64,000 bases of DNA from Pezicula radicicola (lineage: Eukaryota > Ascomycota > Leotiomycetes > Helotiales > Dermateaceae), in assembly GCA_003008705.1 (NCBI GenBank), contig PDUO01000104.1, positions 26,116 through 90,115 on the forward strand. Direction: 5' to 3'. The notes beneath the pieces are model-generated. The model saw only the letters and a list, made by a program, of their open reading frames with translations, made no database searches and was not told the origin of the DNA. A program made the translations under genes and the position numbers. Below are positions 10,363-21,432 of this stretch, one piece after another; positions within the stretch are counted from its first letter, which is position 1; the number at the start of each line of letters is the position of its first letter.

Positions 10363-10442
10363 AGCTATTGCGGCAACAATCGGTTGTTGCTATTCAAGGT
10401 TAGGTTGGTACATGCAGTGCCGTGCACCCGCAATTGTCGGCA

Positions 10443-12895
10443 ATGACAAAGTCGTCAACGACCGATGGTATTGAACGGTTATCGAACAGATCGGAGATGG
10501 AGTTAGAGAAGATAAAGCGTACTCCTAGGGCTTCTCTACGTTGTAGGAAGCATAAGGTCAAATGTAATCTGTGAGCAGCTCGGCTTTCCCCGCATATGGA
10601 CATACTCTTTATAGGGATTTGCTAATTTGGAATCGTTCTCCAGCGACGGGTCCGGCCCCCTTGCAACACCTCCTTGCCAGAGGTGTACTTGAGCAGGCGC
10701 AGATTGTGTGATGGTATCATCTAGACGCGGTGGCCGTCGAGACCGTGCACATCTGACTGATCCGGCTTTAACAGGGTCACCATCTTGCGCAAATGATACT
10801 ACAACACCCTATAGTTCAAGTAGAAGTCAATCTAGTAGATCAAATACCAATATCTCACCTTTGCCTATAAGCTTTAAAGGACTAGCAAGCAATATTGAGG
10901 ACATAAATTCACAGAGAAACAGTTTTACGTCGACAGCTATCAATGATACCTTTACTTCCACTAACTTATATAATACCTCCGATGCCCTAACCTTTCTTAG
11001 CCACGTAGTAGACAACCTAAATTAAATTCCTAAAGGTAGTATTTCTCAGAATACACCTAGCTATATCGGAATCCTTACAGACAAATTCGGAGTCAATAAA
11101 TCTAATCTTCTCCAATATCATTTTATTGCTGTTAGTGTTTTGACCCCAATAGAGGTAGCCGATTTAATTCAGAGGTAAGATATTCTCACACAACAAAACA
11201 AATACTACAGCGTTCTAACCAAAAACCACCATATTTGCTACATTATACCACCCGTACTATCCAATCACCTCTAGAAGAGTTTTACAGCGGCACTTTCTGA
11301 ACGAAACAGCTCGTAGCTAGCCACACCTTCGTACAGCTATTATAACCATTACGCTGAGAGATTTACTTGGGGGCGATCAACAACTTTGGCGTGTTTGCGG
11401 TACATGAATGAGCTTATCCTAGAAATCACAGCCGGAAAGAGGTGCAGAGTGGAAGCTGTTGAAGCGTTACTTCTTTTAGCTGAGTGGGAGCCACAAAGCT
11501 CAGCGTCCAGTTCGACAAAAATTGGATGTGGAGACGAAGACAATGCCGCATGGATGCACATTGGGCTAGCAATCTGGTTAGGCTTTCTGCTCCGACTTAA
11601 TCGAGGTTATTCTAAGGAAGGCAATGAGGATCGACTAGACAGCTCACATCGCGAACGGTTAGCTTGGATCGGTAGGTCGAAGTACTAAAATTGTCTTCTT
11701 AGGGCTTGCTGATCTTTACAGCCTGTTATCTTGCTGACCGCTAGATTTCCGTAAGGGTCGGAAGAGCCTTTGAGGCTCGTGGTGCAGTGCCAGCGGCTAT
11801 GTCCAAAGGCTATAGCTTCCCGTCTCTGCTGCCACAAGATTCTAAGGATGATAAGCACGCTAGTGTATTCCAAGCTAGGTTGGAGCTGACACAGATCTTT
11901 AGCAACGTATACGACGTGTTGTACTTAGGCATGGGCAGCACAGTGAAAATGATGTTAACTGGGAATTATATGAAGTACATCGATGATTTCCGCGCCTCGA
12001 TAAACGTCTAGAAGAGCGTCTGGGGGAGTTTGACATGTACGTATAACTTTCCACCATCTATGTTATAAATTTACTAAATTTCAAAACAGGCTCCACGAAG
12101 GTCAAGGTGCCTTTACAGCTATCCTACGAGTATCTAAGGCTATATACAAATGGATATGCTTTCCAAGCCACCAGTATCCGTTCGCTGTCGTATGCAGAAC
12201 AGGCTTGCATAGCGATGGAGATATCGGGAGGGACGACATGGGGTTACTTCCTGATACAAGATTCATCCACGAGTCTGTGGACGCCACAAAATCTTTACTT
12301 ACGATTGTCAATAACTATATACTTCAAAACGCCAGTTTGTGCTACTTTCCAATCAGGTTTCCTCTGTGGGTTGTCCTATTTAAGTTATGTTTATAATTCT
12401 TTCTACTCAAACTGACAATGATCAGCTATTGTGTTAATTCCGCGGTTTTTGTTTATAAGGTTAGTTGTGAATATTCCGTTATGCTCCTTTACTAACCGAG
12501 GAGCCAAAAAGGCATGGTCGCTTAAAATATTGTCAGGTCCTGAGAAAAAGAGTGTATGATGTTTGATTTCTGATACCATACATCGACTCCAAAAAGATAG
12601 CACCCGACCATCGGATTTAGGTGTACGGTATGCTCGATTACTCGAGCTTCTATAGCAGCGGACAGACGATGACAAGTTTCCTGATAGACAAGGCCCATTA
12701 GTTACTAACGATGATCCTCTAAGTTAGACACCTCCACCTTAACAGCCATCGGACTTCGCTTAAGAAGAATTCTCCTGGCTGGATTTGCAAGTAGTCGGCG
12801 ACTTGTTATCCGGATATTCAAGGCCAGAAGCTGATACTGGGCTGGGGAGCATGCAGCAGTTTATGGAATCGTCGCGGCGTGGCAGTACGTCATAG
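10443..12895 (+). pseudogene. Zn2Cys6 fungal-specific transcription factor pseudogene
   Basis: ATG at 10443 opens exon 1 (MTKSSTTDGIERLSN...). It ends with the first half of the zinc cluster, RCRKHKVKCN, where the usual A-C-x-x before C-R is degraded. A 73-bp intron (10571-10643, GTGAGC...CCAG) joins to DGSGPLATPPCQRCT, then a TGA (10690-10692), then AGADCVM, completing the cluster. The Ser-rich linker follows to a TAA at 11023. The fungal-specific regulatory domain is visible in pieces: VEALLLLAEWEPQ and DNAAWMHIGLAIWLGFLLRL (11450-11610), RLELTQIFSNVYDVLYLGMG (11877-11940), SYEYLRLYTNGYAFQATSIR (12121-12180), FIHESVDATKSLLTIVNNYI (12263-12320), RYARLLELL (12627-12653) and the C-terminal FSWLDLQVVGDLLSG (about 12772-12816). 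Stops and shifts throughout rule out function. Target genes are unknown. Confidence 0.85.
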
Positions 12896-13622
12896 AATGA
12901 TATAGGATGGTCGGTAGAAAATAACCCGAGCCGCTCCTTCTAGTCCGTGTCTATAAATTTACTGGTAAAGGAGATCTACACTTATACTTTATCTCATCAT
13001 CGGACCTACGCATAGTAATTTATTTTTCATAAGGGTTGCGAAATTGTGTAATTGACGACCTGTATAGTAGAGATAGCAAGTAATAGAGCAGAATTAGGCT
13101 TCGCCAAGATGCAGCTTACAACAAGATCACCTTTTCTATTGCTAAGTTTACTATTTTTTAGTCGTTGGCGGTTTAGGATATTACAGCTATAAACACCTAT
13201 ATAGAGTATTGTCAAGATATACAACAATACTTCTCAAGAGTAGACCGCAGTAACACGTGACTTATACTATAGTCATACCAAGGAGGTTGAAACAGTTTAA
13301 CGTATTCTAATAATTCTTTAGGGCGGCGGGGAGTTTCTTATCGGTTACTATTCAGTTACCGATTTATCGCCGATTTGTCGCCGATCAGTTTCCGACATGC
13401 AAGGGGTATTATAGCCTCGCTTAAGGGCCTCTTACGTCGCTTCCTGGCGAACCCCTTTTCCACCCACCGTTGTAGCTAGAGTGAGTGGTCTTCGTGGTAT
13501 TTAAGATCGCCATTCTCGCCTATGTGGTTCAAAATGCCTTCTTTTTAAGAAATTCTTCATCTGCTCCGCATCCCTTGAATACTTAGTTCTCTCATCAACA
13601 TCTCTTACACGTATTCTTCAGC
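12896..13622. other. no supported gene; short hairpins
   Basis: AT-leaning spacer. At 13340-13400 there are repeated ATCG/CCGAT words, with ATCGGT and ACCGAT inverted about 12 bp apart. AAGGGG near 13400 is inverted as CCCCTT near 13457. No open frame of note. The immediate upstream region of the SDR gene (13560-13622) is pyrimidine-rich with no clear TATA element. Confidence 0.4.
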
Positions 13623-14587
13623 ATGTCTGCAGAATCATAGCATTCTAGCTAGGTGCACCCAAAAAACACTTTAATTATTATTATCTGTGCAGGTATCCCG
13701 ACGTCTTCCTTCTATGTCTGACCTGTCTTCTTTAAAGTTACAATACTGACCGCTCCCTTCTCCCTTTAGGCTCAGGAATCGGGATGGCTATAGCACTTCT
13801 TGCAGCAACGCACGGCTACCGAATCGCTGGCTGGGACATCTCAGAGCAAGGTATCCTAAAGACGAAAGAGCTGGCTGGCCCCCTGGGTACACAGATCCAT
13901 CCGATAGTTTGTGACGTCGCTAGTGAGAGCGCAGTTAAGATGGCCATGGAACAGACCATTCGCATAGGGAAGCCTCACTTGCTCGTCAACAATGCTGGGC
14001 CTGTCGCTATTGGCAGTAGTACAGGCTTTATAGATATAACTACCGCAGCGAACGGTATAATTTACTATGTTACAACCACTTTTCTCAATACGGAGCCCGC
14101 AGAAGGCGCCAGTATTGTTAATATTGCGTCTATAGTAGGGCCAATTTTTGGTAGTGGTATGTAAGCCCTTCTACGTAATTGAGTCTTGCATTAAAACCAT
14201 TTCTTCTTCTCTAGGTGGTAGTTGGTACTCGACAGCAAAAGCTAGCATTGCTGGCTTCACTAAAAATTTAGCTATTGAACTCAAGAGGCGTACACGAGTC
14301 AACACTGTTGCGCCGGGTGGCCGTACATCTTTCTATGCCTCTCCTCTTTCTAATTTTTTCGCTCTTCTTGCCTACAGCTAAAGCATGGTCTAGCCATCCG
14401 CACGCCCCGCAATGCCGACTTTATCGAACGCGGTGTCTTTGCAAAAACCCCTGAGTGGAATCCAAGCGGTCGCCCTGGAAAACCAGAGGAGCTAGCCAAT
14501 GGGATCAAGTTCCTGCTCTCTCCAGCTGCGAGTTATGTGAATGGGCATATGCTATTTATTGATGGAGGGCTGAGTGTGGCTGAATAA
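13623..14587 (+). pseudogene. short-chain dehydrogenase/reductase (SDR), four exons, stops in exon 1
   Basis: Classical SDR: NAD(P)-dependent oxidoreductase, soluble, about 250 residues. Exons 13623-13692, 13770-14156, 14215-14316 and 14394-14587 join in consistent phase with introns of 77, 58 and 77 bp bounded by GT...AG. Visible are the dinucleotide loop (CAG then GSGIG across intron 1, where the first position should be TG), NNAG at about 13990, the Ser region SIVNIASIVG, the catalytic YSTAK at 14225-14239 and the C-terminal GHMLFIDGGLSVAE ending at TAA 14585-14587. The only lesions seen are TAG at 13638-13640 and TAG at 13650-13652, both compatible with CAG to TAG changes, and the altered TG of the cofactor loop. 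If an internal ATG were used the Rossmann first strand would be lost. Substrate unknown. Next to it, tail to tail, lies the cyclase pseudogene. Confidence 0.88.
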
Positions 14588-14753
14588 ATTCATCTACGAT
14601 TGAGGCGACTGGGAAAGAAAGACACAATCCTAGTCGAGTTTTCAGTGTTTTATTCAGACAACTTGGTATGCTATTGTAACCGTAACCAGAATTTTGCCTA
14701 AGTAACCTCAAGCACACTTATTCTGAGAAGCTGCTATAATTTACTAAAACACA

Positions 14754-15795
14754 TCACATGTATACCAATGCATTCGCAGTGCTTGCAACGCCGCCGTTCA
14801 TGTGTAGGGGCACCGAAGCGAGGAAAAAGGAGTATCAGCCGCTCTCCTCGCACGTCTGTGCCAGCTCTTCTGTATTCCACAGCTCGCCAATCAGGCAGCC
14901 TAGCAAGCTTAAGAGATGTTCGTGAAGCAATCCAAAACCTCCCTCAGGTGGTGGAGTGCACTCGAATGCGACTTGGTCACCCGCGACGGCTGCGATCTAA
15001 TTGTCCCAAAGCCAGGAGACGAGAGCACGCTCCTGCGCAAGGCTAATAAATGAGTGCTTTCCTGGAGCGTTTCGAATGCAGAGTTCTGTGTGTCGTTCTG
15101 AGGATTGAGTGTCTATATACCACGCAAGCCAGCCTGTTCGGAATATTAATATTTCCCCCGGACGGACACTAGTATACTGAAATACCAGGATCTCAAGTAT
15201 TTCTCGAAGCGTGATCGAGCGGCCGGAGTTAGGGTTGATAGTTTCTCCTCTATGGGTTGCCCAGGAGAAGAAATCGATAAGGATGCCGCCTTTCTTAACC
15301 CAGGCTTGAAAAAGAATTTCTCAGCTTTGATATAATGTGGCATAATAAGGAAGTCATATACCATTCATCCCAAGGACATCACCTAAGGAAAAGTCGCCAG
15401 ATCGGTAACCATTATAGTACTACTCTATCGACCGAATGCTAAAGTGTCGAAACCTATCCTATTGGCTTGTACTCTGTGTGTTGAAATCTAGGGTATCTTC
15501 ACAAGCAAAAGAGTCGACTTGCTTAATGGTGTGTACGGGAGCGGCGGGGCCGCCGAATGCAAAGATGTTATGGGCGAAGAAGTCGACGGGTAAGCTGGAT
15601 ATATGACATTCAGCAGGCTGTTTAAAGACAGCAGCATCGACTAGATGTATTACTCACTCAAGGGAAATCGACCGCCCTGCCCTGAACTCTTTAGCTGCTT
15701 GCCGCTTCCGTTCTAGAGTCAGAAAATTAAGCTAAGAGATATCGGGTCTAGAGCTACCAGGGAAAGGATCGTGGCAGCGCTTAGCTCGCCCTTTT
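14754..15795 (-). pseudogene. putative cyclase family (PF04199-like) pseudogene
   Basis: On the minus strand, in order: LNFLTLERKRQAAKEFRAGR and SISLE (about 15735-15665), SLPVDFFAHNIFAFGGPAAP, DTLDFNTQSTSQ, a TAG, then DRFRHF (about 15595-15425), WVKKGGILIDFFSWATHRGE and SITLREILEI (about 15308-15190), DQVAFECTPPPEGGFGLLHE (about 14975-14915) and the C-terminal NGGVASTANALVYM with TGA at 14754-14756. This order and spacing fit fungal kynurenine-formamidase-like cyclases, metal-dependent hydrolases. The TAG sits where the family has Trp (Q-W-D), so TGG to TAG is likely. At least three frameshifts are present. It converges with the SDR gene. A joint metabolic role is possible but unproven. Confidence 0.75.
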
Positions 15796-16415
15796 AGTAT
15801 AATGTGAATCAGGCTGTAGGGGAGACAAAGAGAAGCTTACACAGCTGGATCTCTAACGAGGTGGGTTAGAAGGGAGAGTAGATACATTATAGTTCAGCTC
15901 AGCGCCTCTCGGAGTATAGCGGCGGCAAGGGAGTACTTGCATGTAAGACAGGCTGCGCGTGTAGAGTCATCGTCAAGCAGAGCATGTTTATGCACTAGGT
16001 TGACTCCGAGCATCCGATCCAGCTAGTGTGAGGTAGATTCGAGGTGAGACAGAGTCAGGGGATTATGCCAAAGCTTAGCTTGCCTCCTTCTCGGGCATAG
16101 CAGTGATCTGGTGAAACAGGAGGAGGAAGGATTTGCAGAGGGGGCTCAGGCCCGGTCTTGTTGTTCTGCATAAGGTAAGTGATGCTATCAGGGCCTTGCA
16201 GCTGCGGTGGATCTCCCTGCACGAGAAGGACAGCATTAACGCCGAGGCGTTTTTGACGGTGAGGACGTCCGGGAGCATGGCATGGCAGGAGTGTACGGTG
16301 GGCTACAGAGCGGTTCTGCAAGGGCAGGGCGAGAAGCCCACATGAACCCTTTGATTTCCCCCTCTGCCATCATTTTCCAGCCCAGTTTTACAGCCAGCAG
16401 CAAGCAGAGAATTTC
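15796..16415. other. no supported gene
   Basis: Overlapping short frames at 16055-16345 on both strands, with no motif. The first 100 bases may contain the degraded N-terminal part of the cyclase pseudogene. Confidence 0.4.
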
Positions 16416-17596
16416 TTGAATACTCCCAATCATTTCCACGCGCTCGAAATATCAAATTTTATCCCCATCTCTTATACTTACGTGCCAACTGCTCCACGCT
16501 CCAAGAGCACAGCAACTCGCCACAAACCTGCTCCGAAGCAATCCAGCATCCTCGACAGGCTCCAGCGCAGCAAGCTAAGCGAGGCAGCACTCAGCATGGC
16601 CCGACTAGCAGCAGCTGATGATAGTGGAGGGGACGAGCTTAGAATCCGAGGTAAGCTCTGAGATCGAGATGTTTGGCTGGTATAACCTGTAGTAAGTAGG
16701 GACCGGCACGGTCTACGATGGCAATGACAACGACGACGACTGCGACCTTCCCTCCATCGAATAACTGTTATATACCACGCTACAGAAGGAGGGCTTTGCA
16801 ACGGAGGATTAGCGTCCGAAAAACTCAGCCTTCGAAGTTGGGGATGCGGCTGCAGAGAGAGGCGGCTCTCTTAATGATAACGGGTTAGCACTAAACGATA
16901 ACTCAGGCGGCAGTCTAGGTGAGCACGCTCACTACACTCTGTCGTGGAAATAGACGACCAGTTTTTCTAACAGCGTAGAAGATCTAATTGTGCTGCTAGG
17001 GTGGTTCTCGTCCCGAAAGAGTAGTAGCAGACGAGGGTCTTCTCGATAGCACAGAGACTGCCACCGACTCGACAACTCCGGCCCCTCATTTCTATCCCGA
17101 TAGGTGGCAGGATATTGATAACTTTCCTGAAACTGCACAGCGCTTGCAGCTTGCCGAACAAGAACCTTCGACGTCCGATCCCATGCACCCTCGTACTTCT
17201 TCCTCTTCCCGTGCCTCGAGCGAGCTATTGCACGACCACATTCTGCTCGTCCTCGCAGTCAACCCCCAGATCATCTTCCTACGGATCGAAGTGCTGTAGA
17301 CGAACATGAGCTGGTTCGCTCTGCACGGAATTCCGATATCTTTAAGGAGGACAGACAGATAGGCAGGAGGAAGAGCAAGGGGATGAGGACTACGACCACG
17401 ACAATGAGAGCGGTAGGCAACCGCAGTAAGAGGTGAAAGAAGATGTGGCAGCGGCGCTGATGACCGGAAAGATTGGGGATACCTATCTATCCAGCAAGAA
17501 GGATGAAAGCTCAGGGCTTGCCTGCCACGATCCATCTCCAGAGCCAAGTCAAGACAAGTTGGGGAGCCATGGCGATAGTTGCAGCGACAACAGTTA
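16416..17596 (+). pseudogene. unrecognised degraded coding region, Ser/Arg and acidic segments
   Basis: Plus-strand frames read PAPKQSSILDRLQRSKLSEA and ALSMARLAAADDSGGDELRI (16530-16650), then DPMHPRTSSSSRASSELL (about 17178-17232), then an acidic frame QEEEQGDEDYDHDNESG (about 17365-17415). A TAA follows, then EVKEDVAAALMTGKIGDTYL and a Ser/Asp/Pro-rich end to a stop at 17594-17596. The biased composition fits a disordered regulatory protein. It is read through several stops. I do not recognise the family. The minus-strand 169-residue frame here is Arg/Ser/Cys-rich and looks like the shadow. Confidence 0.4.
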
Positions 17597-19575
17597 ACCA
17601 CCGCAAGGCAAGCAGTTAAAGGACATGCCTGTCAACCTCTCCGCTGCGGAACGATATGAACCTCTGCGGAATAGAACCGACGCCGACTCTCTCAAACATT
17701 TTGCATCCTCTCGGGGTAACAACTAATATATAGTATCTCCGTTCATCGGAAGATCCACCCTTCTCCCTTCCAATGATAACACACCTAAGTGTTTGCAGAT
17801 CCATGTTATCTGTCCTGTCGCATTTCAGCCACCATTTGTCACCATTGTCTGTCCTATCCCGAGTAATGCATATTTCATCACCCCTCTGTTCGATGCTGCA
17901 ACACTGGAAGCCTCCCACTTGAACCCTCAAGTCGCCGTCGACCAATTTGACCTCTTTATTCCATTCAACCTGATCGAATTCAATCTTCATATATTCGATA
18001 TGTCCATTATATGCCATCCAAGACCACGATGGCGCCTTCCGATCTGGGAAATGAATCCGGTTTATCTTTGTCTGCCCAGATTGCTGCCACAGGAGGCTTC
18101 TATGGAGGAACTTCGCGAGAATGCCATGCCTGCTTTCATGTTCCGTTCGAAAGGTTTTCGCCAGTCTGTTTACCAATCCCAAAATCGCAACGGGCCTGTC
18201 GGTATGGTATGTAAGGTGGAGTTGTGAGTATCTTGAAAAGAGATCCTGAAAGAGCTTAATTTTATCTCGACGCTGACGGAAGGCGAGAGCCTCCGGGAAC
18301 TTTGGGTCTCCCAGAAAGAGCGCATTCGAGCCGAGGTTAGCAAGTTAGCGAAAATTAATTCACTTATTAACGTGGAACTATAGCCAAAATGGGAACAAGT
18401 GAAAAGACCATAGTTCTGAAGGAATAGGCTTAGGTCTTGGATAAACTCACTTGCGCATAGAAGTAAGCGTTTCGCAGCGTACGCCATAACCACATTCCCA
18501 GTATGTCTGGCTTTTTGTGAAATGGATCGTTCGTCGTGACAAGGCTCTTTCCTGTAAGACCTACGCGCGCTGATTCAAGTCACCATCCTCTACGTCGCCA
18601 TGGAAATTATCGACAGCTGCACAAATGTAGACAGGACCGTGTGAGGGCGTGTGCGCCTTGATATATTGTATCTTAAACTGTTCCGCGGTTCGTCGCTCAA
18701 GAAATCCTTGGTGGGAGTCTTTAGCGGAAGTTGCAGCAATTGTGCAGTAAGCATTGCTAAAGACCATATCCATCAATTTAGACTCCTTGTTCCAATCATC
18801 GTAGTTGTCGTCGAATTGGATTATGCAAAGGGAGTCAATCCAGAGGTACCGTTTGCCGAGTTGTCGAGTTACTATGATCGCATCTTGAAATGTTTTTGGC
18901 AATATGCCCATGCGGAATCCCTGGGTCTCCCAGTCTTTAACATTGTCCTTCGACGTACAAAACGTCCTTCTGTCTTTCTCCGTCAGATTACCCCAGCAAT
19001 GGGACAAAGCAATGTAGTCTCCTTGCTCATTTTGACCCGAAGTATGAAGACGCAGGAAACTGGGGTCTTGGCTATCTGCCACATCAAGGATTCTAGTGGG
19101 CAGCCTGGCGCTGGATTCGAGATGACATCCAAATCCTTTATGTTCTTCGTCGCAGACTCGAAGCCACGTACAGAGCAGTTTGAAGTAGATCAGACTCCCT
19201 GACTCTGGTAGTGCTGGAAATCCGATTTGGACATTCGCGTCTGCTGCTTTAGTTCCTGGAGTAGCGCATATTCTCAGGAAAGACCGTCTGTCAAGGATTG
19301 GGATCTTGCTTTCGTCGCTTACACCCTCAAAGCATTGAGACAGCAGTCTGCAGAGGGGACAAGGCTTCACTGTCTCTCGTAACGCAGACAGACTAATTTG
19401 TTGATTAAGATCCAAGGCGCTACAGCGTTCACATAGTTTCGACGAGGATGGATAGGAAGGAAGGGTGTCCGACGGAAAAAACTCCCTGAAAAAGGCTTCT
19501 GCGAAGTCATTATCCACGGAGTACTCCCACTGATCGTCCGAAGGATGCACAAGCTATAGCCGTAGACGCCAAAAC

Positions 19576-19625
19576 CCAGGTTAGCGAATCCTGACTCTCC
19601 GTCTCGTCTGGGTAGCTCGACTTAC
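19576..19625 (-). other. intron copy B, 50-bp near-duplicate of copy A inside a 72-bp intron
   Basis: The first 50 bases of the next intron repeat copy A with about six differences: donor GTAAGTCGAG conserved, branch-like GCTAAC present. The acceptor equivalent is CCTGG instead of CCTAG, so the intron appears to use CTATAG 22 bases further on (19555-19554). It splits codons in phase 0, as does copy A. Confidence 0.7.
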
Positions 19626-19670
19626 AAGAAGTACTGATTGCTTAAATGCTTCCTGCAGCCATAGGTACCC

Positions 19671-19719
19671 CTAGGTCAGCAATCCTGACGCTCCGTCTCG
19701 TCTTGGTACCTCGACTTAC
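19671..19719 (-). other. intron copy A (49 bp), GTAAGT...CTGAC...CTAG
   Basis: Minus-strand intron with a perfect GTAAGT donor, CTGAC branch-like site 9 bases from the end and a CCTAG acceptor. Removing it joins phase-0 codons ...QLAQL to GYLWLQEAF.... It shares about 88 percent of its positions with intron copy B, counted by eye. Confidence 0.75.
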
Positions 19720-20024
19720 AAGTTGTGCAAGTTGAACTTCAAGTGGTCCTTCCATAACTTCTGGAATTGCGTGCCTTCGCATTAATTCTTCAAGTGCTGC
19801 TCCCATTGCTTCTCCTATCCCAGCTTCAGCTCTTGAAATAAGACTCATGAGAATTTTTCCTTGTGCAAGTCTAAGAGCTTGTGATGCAAGTGCAACTACC
19901 TGTCTTCCTACTGGAAGTCCTTCAAGTCTTGGGGGTTCTTGAAGGGCTGCTGCTGCTGCTGCAAGTCTTGCTCCTGCTCCTCTTTCTTCTTCTCCTTCCT
20001 GGAAATATTTGTCGTCCTCCATTA

Positions 20025-20410
20025 TACTGACAAGTGTCTACGTCTAGCAAACAAACTTTGCAAGACGTTCTAAGCGGATGGGAGTGTGGGAATGTCTTCG
20101 GTCACAGCTTGGATTGAGAACATCCTCCACAAGAATTCCGATGTGGGCAAAATGTAGGCTGCCTGACGACGAAACCTTGACGCGTTGGTGCCCAACAACC
20201 ACCCTATTCGATGTACATCAGCTGTAGGGCGTATTGGTCATGCGTCTAGATAGTCCCAATCATACGGAGCCAATTTCGGCGTAGCGCACCGAAAAAGTAA
20301 CTTCGAATCTTGCTCGGTCGTTCAGCCTCTTTCAGAAATCATGACGCAATAATAGTTGTACCAAGGGAGTGAGCCTTCCAGCAGCGATCATGACGGTGCT
20401 TTGAGCAACA
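20025..20410. other. intergenic, no gene seen
   Basis: Upstream of the HET gene start. No open frame or recognisable promoter motif could be identified. Confidence 0.4.
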
Positions 20411-20776
20411 GTGATCCTGACTCCAGCAGCGACGACATGCTTCGGCCCAGAGACGAATAGGCTTCCTGCAGGTGGACTGGTAGATGGCTCAAGCTCTGTG
20501 GCCTACTTGTCCCTCGGTGTCTGCCAGGACGAATATCTGAAAGAGACCTTGTCCCTCAGTCTGCTAGTCGCATCGCGGGAGCAGGTACGGTCGAGGGAAG
20601 TGGCATTCAAGGCGAGGAGGATTGGGGGATCAGATGCATGGGTGGAATACCACAAAGGAAAATGGAGAGAGGTTGTCATCGAAAGCAGACATAGAGGCGC
20701 AACACCTTTATCGAAAGAATTGGTGTATTATACAATAAGTCGCACGTTTATTGACATTCCTAGTATCATTGTATAG
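20411..20776 (+). CDS. unrecognised ORF
   Basis: A 121-residue plus-strand frame with balanced composition (VAYLSLGVCQDEYLKETLSL, EVAFKARRIGGSDAWVEYHK). No domain recognised. The frame starts at an ATA/ATC-type codon region without a convincing ATG context, so it could be an internal exon. No splice partners were identified. Confidence 0.25.
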   Translation: MILTPAATTCFGPETNRLPAGGLVDGSSSVAYLSLGVCQDEYLKETLSLSLLVASREQVRSREVAFKARRIGGSDAWVEYHKGKWREVVIESRHRGATPLSKELVYYTISRTFIDIPSIIV

Positions 20777-20850
20777 TAAGCAAAAAGAAAAGAAACGAAA
20801 AGAACCCGTCAACAAAACGCCCACAATCCTGACTCCTGGTCCTTGCCTCG

Positions 20851-21370
20851 TTATGCATTTGCCTGCTCCTCCTTTCCCAGAGGGCCAATTGCCCTGTTGA
20901 ACGCCTTGGTCATCCCATCGTATATTATATCGTGGTCGTGGAATGTGCCCGTGAAGATCGCTCCGTCCCTAATTGGAAAAAGAAAATGTCGGAGTTCGCG
21001 AGCCAACGGTTTGAGATTCTCGAATTTCGGCGCAAACTCCACGATGATGTTGCCTAGGTAGACGTGAGGGATGGTATGGGATTCAGAGGGTTGAAGAGTG
21101 AAGCAAAATCGTATTTCGACTGTTCTTATAGAGAGCTCTATCTCCTGTGTATAGACAAAGCACTGAGATGAGGCTGTCCAACCAGCACAGTACTGTAGCT
21201 GGCAGATAAGCTGCACGTTAGCTGCAGAGTATGCTCCAGAGAAGGTTGCGGCCAATAGAAACCGAATTACATATTCAGAAGAGGCCGCAGCAGTGTTGTC
21301 TGATTAACCTTCAATGAATTCTTCGATTGTGGCTAGGCGGCCCGGCCCGAAAATATCAGGTTCGGCCACT
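20851..21370 (-). pseudogene. unrecognised minus-strand coding region
   Basis: The frame runs from about 21370 (EPDIFGPGRLATIEEFIEG), through a TAA near 21308, then SEYVIRFLLAATFSGAYSAA, EIRFCFTLQPSESHTIPHVY, LGNIIVEFAPKFENLKPLAR and DGAIFTGTFHDHDIIYDGMT to a stop at 20851. Composition is protein-like over 170 codons with a single interruption. The family is unknown to me. The tail IGPLGKEEQANA looks like a true C terminus. Confidence 0.4.
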
Positions 21371-21432
21371 ATAGTTATCTTTCCAAGACCTCGACTCCCT
21401 CATATCAGAAAATTCTACAGTTACTTCGAGCG

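Larger units (their letters stand above)
17616..20022 (-). pseudogene. HET-domain (heterokaryon incompatibility) protein with N-terminal helical extension
   Basis: HET domains act in fungal non-self recognition and programmed cell death. The HET core lies at 19553-18561: CERCSALDL, then YIALSHCWG, then LGKRYLWIDSLCIIQ, then NAYCTIAATSA, then DLNQRA. A TAG at 18561-18563 falls where the family has Trp (A-W-V-L-Q-E-R), after which VLQERALSRRTIHFTKSQTY continues in frame. An intron or insertion follows (about 18450-18330). The C-terminal part, FLGDPKFPEALAFRQRRDKI through LGLVNRLAKTF and APSWSWMAYNG to RYYILVVTPRG, ends at 17616. Upstream, the open frame continues through two introns (19625-19554 and 19719-19671) and a 45-bp exon to ATG 20022, adding about 116 Ala/Leu/Glu-rich, helix-favouring residues. 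One premature stop makes it a probable recent pseudogene. The extension could alternatively be a separate gene spliced or fused by prediction only. Confidence 0.85.

Noticed and set aside
13340..13465. Possible Helitron or LTR terminus from hairpins near 13340-13461
   Set aside because: No CTRR end, no rolling-circle helicase, no paired terminus found.
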